Shown in pieces: positions 5,759-8,483 of a stretch of DNA of 8,483 nt. Made by a program: the position numbers and the translations under genes. The stretch is from Anaerolineales bacterium (GTDB lineage Bacteria; Chloroflexota; Anaerolineae; Anaerolineales; DRMV01). Each line of letters starts with the position of its first letter. Within the stretch, counting starts at the first letter, position 1. The notes under the pieces are model-generated. The model was not told the DNA's origin, did not search any database, and worked only from the letters and a program-made list of their open reading frames with translations. The DNA lies in NCBI GenBank assembly GCA_026991215.1, contig JALXBY010000037.1:1-8483 (forward strand), given 5' to 3'.

Positions 5759-6369
5759 CCGCGCTCCTCCCACGCCGGCCGCAGCCCCAGCACCCCCAGG
5801 TCCACGGGCCGGGTTGGGGGGAAGTTCGCGAAGGTCAGGTCCCGGAAGGGCCAGCGGTAGTGGGCTTTGAGGCGGTGGAACAGCCCCGCGTAACTGTCGG
5901 CCACGGCAGCCGAAGGGTCCAGGCCCAACTGCCGGGCCGCGGCCTGGACGGTCTGGGCCGAAGGCCCTTCCACTTCCACGAAGTTGCCCATGGGGGTTTC
6001 GTCCAGGGCCAGGACCACCTCCCCCCAGCGGTACAGGGTGCGGTACTTCTCGTACACGAAGACTTCCACGAACCCCAAGGCCTGCAGCAGCCGCCGCGCG
6101 GCCTCCAGGTCGTCGATTTCCACCTCGATTTCCTCCCGGACCACAACGCCCCCTTCGAGCCGGGGTCGGCCTTTGTAGGCCAGGGTCTGCTTGCGGTCGC
6201 GGCGCAGCCGCAGGACCTGCCGCGCGGCCTGCAACGCGCGGTCGGGGGTATCGAAGCGGATGTTGTATTCCCACACCCGCGGGACCAGCAACTGCGCGCC
6301 CCGGTCCTCCAGCATGGCCCGGAAAGCCGCCAACGCCGGGACCCAGAACTTGGCTTCCTGTTCCAGCAT
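5749..6369 (-). CDS. CYTH-domain phosphohydrolase / class IV adenylate cyclase-like protein
   Basis: The product is 206 residues. It opens with the family signature E-x-E-x-K (E3, E5, K7). The other charged residues expected inside the CYTH tunnel follow in order: R54 and R56 in LRLRRD, K66 in YKGR, E80/E82/E84 in REEIEVEI, K108 and R110 in YEKYR, D123 in LDETP, and E132/E134 in FVEVEGP. Members cleave or cyclise nucleoside triphosphates, thiamine triphosphate or inorganic triphosphate with divalent metal. The sequence alone does not decide which, although the layout resembles CyaB-type class IV cyclases. The C-terminal 50 residues lie beyond the core. ATG 6369 has AAGGGG nine bases upstream and follows the biotin carrier gene by 12 bases, so the two are probably co-transcribed. 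The gene ends in a heptad repeat. Confidence 0.87.
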   Translation of the reverse strand: MLEQEAKFWVPALAAFRAMLEDRGAQLLVPRVWEYNIRFDTPDRALQAARQVLRLRRDRKQTLAYKGRPRLEGGVVVREEIEVEIDDLEAARRLLQALGFVEVFVYEKYRTLYRWGEVVLALDETPMGNFVEVEGPSAQTVQAAARQLGLDPSAAVADSYAGLFHRLKAHYRWPFRDLTFANFPPTRPVDLGVLGLRPAWEERGRP

Positions 6370-6381
6370 AGGGCGCGCCCC

Positions 6382-6885
6382 TTATTCCAGTTCCACCAGG
6401 GGGGCGTTTTGCTCCACCGAAACCCCGGCCGAGACGTGCACCCGGCGGACCACGCCTTTGCGGGGCGCCCGGATTTCGTTCTGCATCTTCATAGATTCCA
6501 GAATCAACAGCACGTCGCCCTTGCCCACCTCGTCGCCGGGCTGCACCCGCACTTCGACCACCAGCCCCGGCATGGGGGAACGGATGTGCATGTGCGCCGT
6601 GCTCCCGGCCTCCTGCCCGGCCTGCTCCCGCAGCCGCCGCTCCCGCTCGTCCTCCACCTGGACCCGGTACAGCACGCCCCGGAGCAGCACTTCCCAGGTA
6701 TCCCGCTCGGCCTGGGCAACGATGGCCTCATAGGACGTGCCCGAAGCCAGCAGGCTGTAAATGGGCTGCTCAGGCACGGCCTGGAAGTCGATTTCGTAAA
6801 GCACGCCGTCGATGCGCACGTGGCGCTCGTCCACCAGTTCGATGCGGTAGGTCTTGCCGTTGACCGTGGCCAGGTACGTGTGCAT
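6382..6885 (-). CDS. Biotin carboxyl carrier protein, stand-alone
   Basis: The product is 167 residues. The C-terminal domain (about 98-167) is a biotinyl domain with SPMPG at 103-107 and ESMKMQNEI at 130-138. K133 is the expected biotin attachment site, as in the E-A/S-M-K-M signature. The N-terminal half (1-80) is a beta-rich segment ending in YRVQVEDER, like the part preceding the biotinyl domain in acyl-CoA carboxylase alpha chains. Such a protein carries carboxybiotin between a biotin carboxylase and a carboxyltransferase. Neither partner is in the window, so it must work with subunits encoded elsewhere. The start has a strong AGGAGG eight bases upstream. It sits between the PEP/pyruvate-binding gene (57-base gap) and the CYTH gene (12-base gap). 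A lipoyl domain is less likely because of the Met-Lys-Met motif. Confidence 0.9.
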   Translation of the reverse strand: MHTYLATVNGKTYRIELVDERHVRIDGVLYEIDFQAVPEQPIYSLLASGTSYEAIVAQAERDTWEVLLRGVLYRVQVEDERERRLREQAGQEAGSTAHMHIRSPMPGLVVEVRVQPGDEVGKGDVLLILESMKMQNEIRAPRKGVVRRVHVSAGVSVEQNAPLVELE

Positions 6886-6922
6886 GACGTCCGCCTCCTG
6901 GGGGAAGCACTGGGAATGGTGG

Positions 6923-6941
6923 CCCTGCTTGGCAGGCAGGG
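6923..6941 (-). other. Small intergenic hairpin after the PEP/pyruvate-binding gene
   Basis: CCCTGC and GCAGGG pair as a 6-bp stem around a 7-base loop, one base after the stop codon. An alternative 5-bp stem with a CAA triloop uses the same bases. No T-run follows. It may be an RNA-processing or stability element, or chance. Confidence 0.25.
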
Positions 6942-6942
6942 G

Positions 6943-8483
6943 TCACAGCGGTTGGTCGGTCGTCGGCTCCGGCGGGATGAGCCAGCCCACCGCGCGGCCC
7001 TGTTCCGCATCCATGAGGAGTTGCAGCGTGTGCTGGGGCTGCACGTCGTGGACGTCGATCACCCGCAGCAGGTCCTCGGTGTCGTCGGCATCGGGCAGCA
7101 GGTCCTTGAGCCGGTTCGGGGTGTCGTAGAAGAACCGCCGGTCGAACACGGTCTGGGGGTCGTCCAGGTCCACCGCGAAGGTGTAGATGCCGGCTTCGAT
7201 CAGGTCCTGGAAGAAGTGGGTGCCGAAGGACGGCTCCGCGTAGATGCCCAGGCGGCGGGAGGCCAGTTCGATAAGGGCTTTGGTGTTGTAGATGTCGGCA
7301 AACCCCACCTGCACCCCCAGTTCCGGGTTGCGGGTCCCCCAGCGGCCCGGACCCACACAGATGAAGGGGACCCCGGCCAGGGCCTGGTTCAGCGCGGCCA
7401 GGGTACGGACCAAAAGCCGGTGCCGGGCGTCCAGGCTGATGGCCCGGAACACCTCCGGGGGCACGAAGAGGACGTAGCGGATGCCATCGACCCGGCCGTA
7501 AGGGGTGATGCCCCGCGCGTCCAAAATCACCCGGTCTTCGGGCAGCCGGGCGGGGATGTGGACCGGCTCTTCCCGGAAGTGGCTCTGGGGCCGACACTGG
7601 AGGATGGTGATTTCCACCTCAGGGTTAGGGTCCTTGGGATTGGGGATGCGGGCGGTGAATTCGATGTCCACCGGCAGGCCGTAGAAGCGCTCCAGGGTCC
7701 GCAGGATGCGTTGCATCCGGGAGATGAAGGGTGTCTGGGCAATCCAGGTATCGAAGGTGACCACCAGGTCCTCGTAACGGCTGCGGGGGACGAAGGTGCT
7801 GTGCAGGGGGGCCAGGTAGCCGCCTTCGTCCAGGGAAAAGATGAAGCGCAGGGCCGGGTAGGTCCGGTCCACTACCTGGTGCACGGGCAGGGTCTTGAAG
7901 GTCTGTTCCTCCAGGTCCAGCAGGTCGATGTAGTGCTGGGAATAGCGCCGCACGGCCTGGGCCGTGGCTTCGGGCCGCAGATGGGGGTGGCTCAGGGCAA
8001 TCAGGCGGGGGTAATCCTCGCCGACCCGTTCCACCGCGCGGGTGCCCAGGCCCCAGACCAGGCGGACGAAGCCATCCTCCATGCGGATTTGGGGCGACCA
8101 GCGGAACAGGTTCCGACTGAAGGCCACGCCCGCGGCCTGGGGGAAGAAGTAACCCCGGAAGGTCTCCCCCTCCACCAACTGGACCAGGATGGCCAGGCGC
8201 TCGTCGTAGTCCAACAGGCCCCGCTCCTTGCGGTAGAGGAGGGGGTCCAGGGCCAGGGCGCTGGCGTAGACCGCGGCAATGGCCCGGACCAGGTCTTCCA
8301 GGCGCTTTTCCAGGGGGCCGCGGTTGACCAGGAAGACGCTCTCGTACTTGCCCGCGAAGGACATGCCGAAGTTATCCTCCAGCAGGCTGGAGGACCGGAC
8401 GATGATGGGCCGTTCGCCGATGCGTTCCAGCATCTCCTGCAGGGCCACTTCGATGTCGGGGGGCATCCGGCCCTGCAGGAGAT
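6943..8483 (-). CDS. PEP/pyruvate-binding domain protein (5' end outside window)
   Basis: The frame stays open to the right edge, so 512 residues of the C-terminal part are visible. Residues below count from the Met at 8466, which is probably internal. VRSSSLLEDNFGMSFAGKYES at 23-43 is the signature of the nucleotide-binding domain of PEP synthase and pyruvate phosphate dikinase. VDIEF (266-270) and ILQCRPQ (288-294) mark the end of that ATP-grasp-like fold. In PEP synthase a phosphohistidine domain and a PEP-binding barrel follow. Here neither is present. Instead about 200 residues follow with GPGRWGTRNPELG at 372-384, DIYNTKALIELA at 391-402 and EPSFGTHFFQDLIEAGIY at 411-428. I recall this arrangement from proteins annotated only as PEP/pyruvate-binding. 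The product may transfer phosphate from ATP or only sense a ligand. It heads the run of genes towards the biotin carrier. Confidence 0.82.
   Translation of the reverse strand, partial: LLQGRMPPDIEVALQEMLERIGERPIIVRSSSLLEDNFGMSFAGKYESVFLVNRGPLEKRLEDLVRAIAAVYASALALDPLLYRKERGLLDYDERLAILVQLVEGETFRGYFFPQAAGVAFSRNLFRWSPQIRMEDGFVRLVWGLGTRAVERVGEDYPRLIALSHPHLRPEATAQAVRRYSQHYIDLLDLEEQTFKTLPVHQVVDRTYPALRFIFSLDEGGYLAPLHSTFVPRSRYEDLVVTFDTWIAQTPFISRMQRILRTLERFYGLPVDIEFTARIPNPKDPNPEVEITILQCRPQSHFREEPVHIPARLPEDRVILDARGITPYGRVDGIRYVLFVPPEVFRAISLDARHRLLVRTLAALNQALAGVPFICVGPGRWGTRNPELGVQVGFADIYNTKALIELASRRLGIYAEPSFGTHFFQDLIEAGIYTFAVDLDDPQTVFDRRFFYDTPNRLKDLLPDADDTEDLLRVIDVHDVQPQHTLQLLMDAEQGRAVGWLIPPEPTTDQPL

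Noticed and set aside
4337..5860. A 507-codon plus-strand frame opposite the acyl-CoA dehydrogenase
   Set aside because: Long antisense frames are expected in GC-rich coding DNA. The product is rich in Gly, His and Gln without motifs, and the minus-strand gene has all the acyl-CoA dehydrogenase signatures.
6923..6941. Rho-independent terminator between the PEP/pyruvate-binding and biotin carrier genes
   Set aside because: The stem is short and no T-run follows on the minus strand, so read-through into the biotin carrier gene is likely.

Overview
The window is GC-rich bacterial DNA carrying eight genes that lie almost end to end. Seven read on the minus strand and one on the plus strand. Both outer genes run off the window: the left one lacks its 3' end and the right one its 5' end. 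The gene set and style suggest a member of the Chloroflexota, perhaps class Anaerolineae. The clues are a zinc-ribbon protein with repeated PDWL motifs, a DUF6754-like membrane protein, a stand-alone biotin carrier, an AidB-like acyl-CoA dehydrogenase, a four-domain ribosomal protein S1 and heptad repeats between genes. This placement comes from remembered family distribution, not from a search.

Left block (1-1889, minus strand): three genes are packed as a coupled operon. Its order is a DUF6754-like membrane protein, a six-helix membrane protein of unknown family, and an acidic zinc-ribbon protein with at least five PDWL[FL] motifs at about 31-residue spacing. The first junction is an ATGA overlap and the second a two-base gap. 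This is the best candidate here for an undescribed system, probably a small membrane-associated complex. A 65-bp divergent region (1890-1954) separates it from a YwiC-like membrane protein gene on the plus strand (1955-2794). That region holds a 7-bp-arm inverted repeat and a palindromic box that reads TATACT on both strands.

Middle: the YwiC-like gene ends at a 12-bp hairpin terminator and converges on rpsA (ribosomal protein S1, minus strand), which has its own TATAAT promoter. Upstream of rpsA is the AidB-like flavoprotein gene. Its stop codon lies inside a run of 7-bp repeats.

Right block (5749-8483, minus strand): a PEP/pyruvate-binding-domain protein (5' end outside), a biotin carrier protein and a CYTH-fold phosphohydrolase/cyclase lie in series with 57- and 12-base gaps. 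The CYTH stop codon is also supplied by the same 7-bp repeat family. Next to it lies a nested hairpin element (5698-5740), just upstream of the acyl-CoA dehydrogenase gene. Biotin carrier plus acyl-CoA dehydrogenase suggests acyl-CoA metabolism, but no carboxylase catalytic subunit is visible.

I saw no tRNA, rRNA, CRISPR array, insertion sequence or phage gene. No gene-free stretch exceeds about 115 bases.
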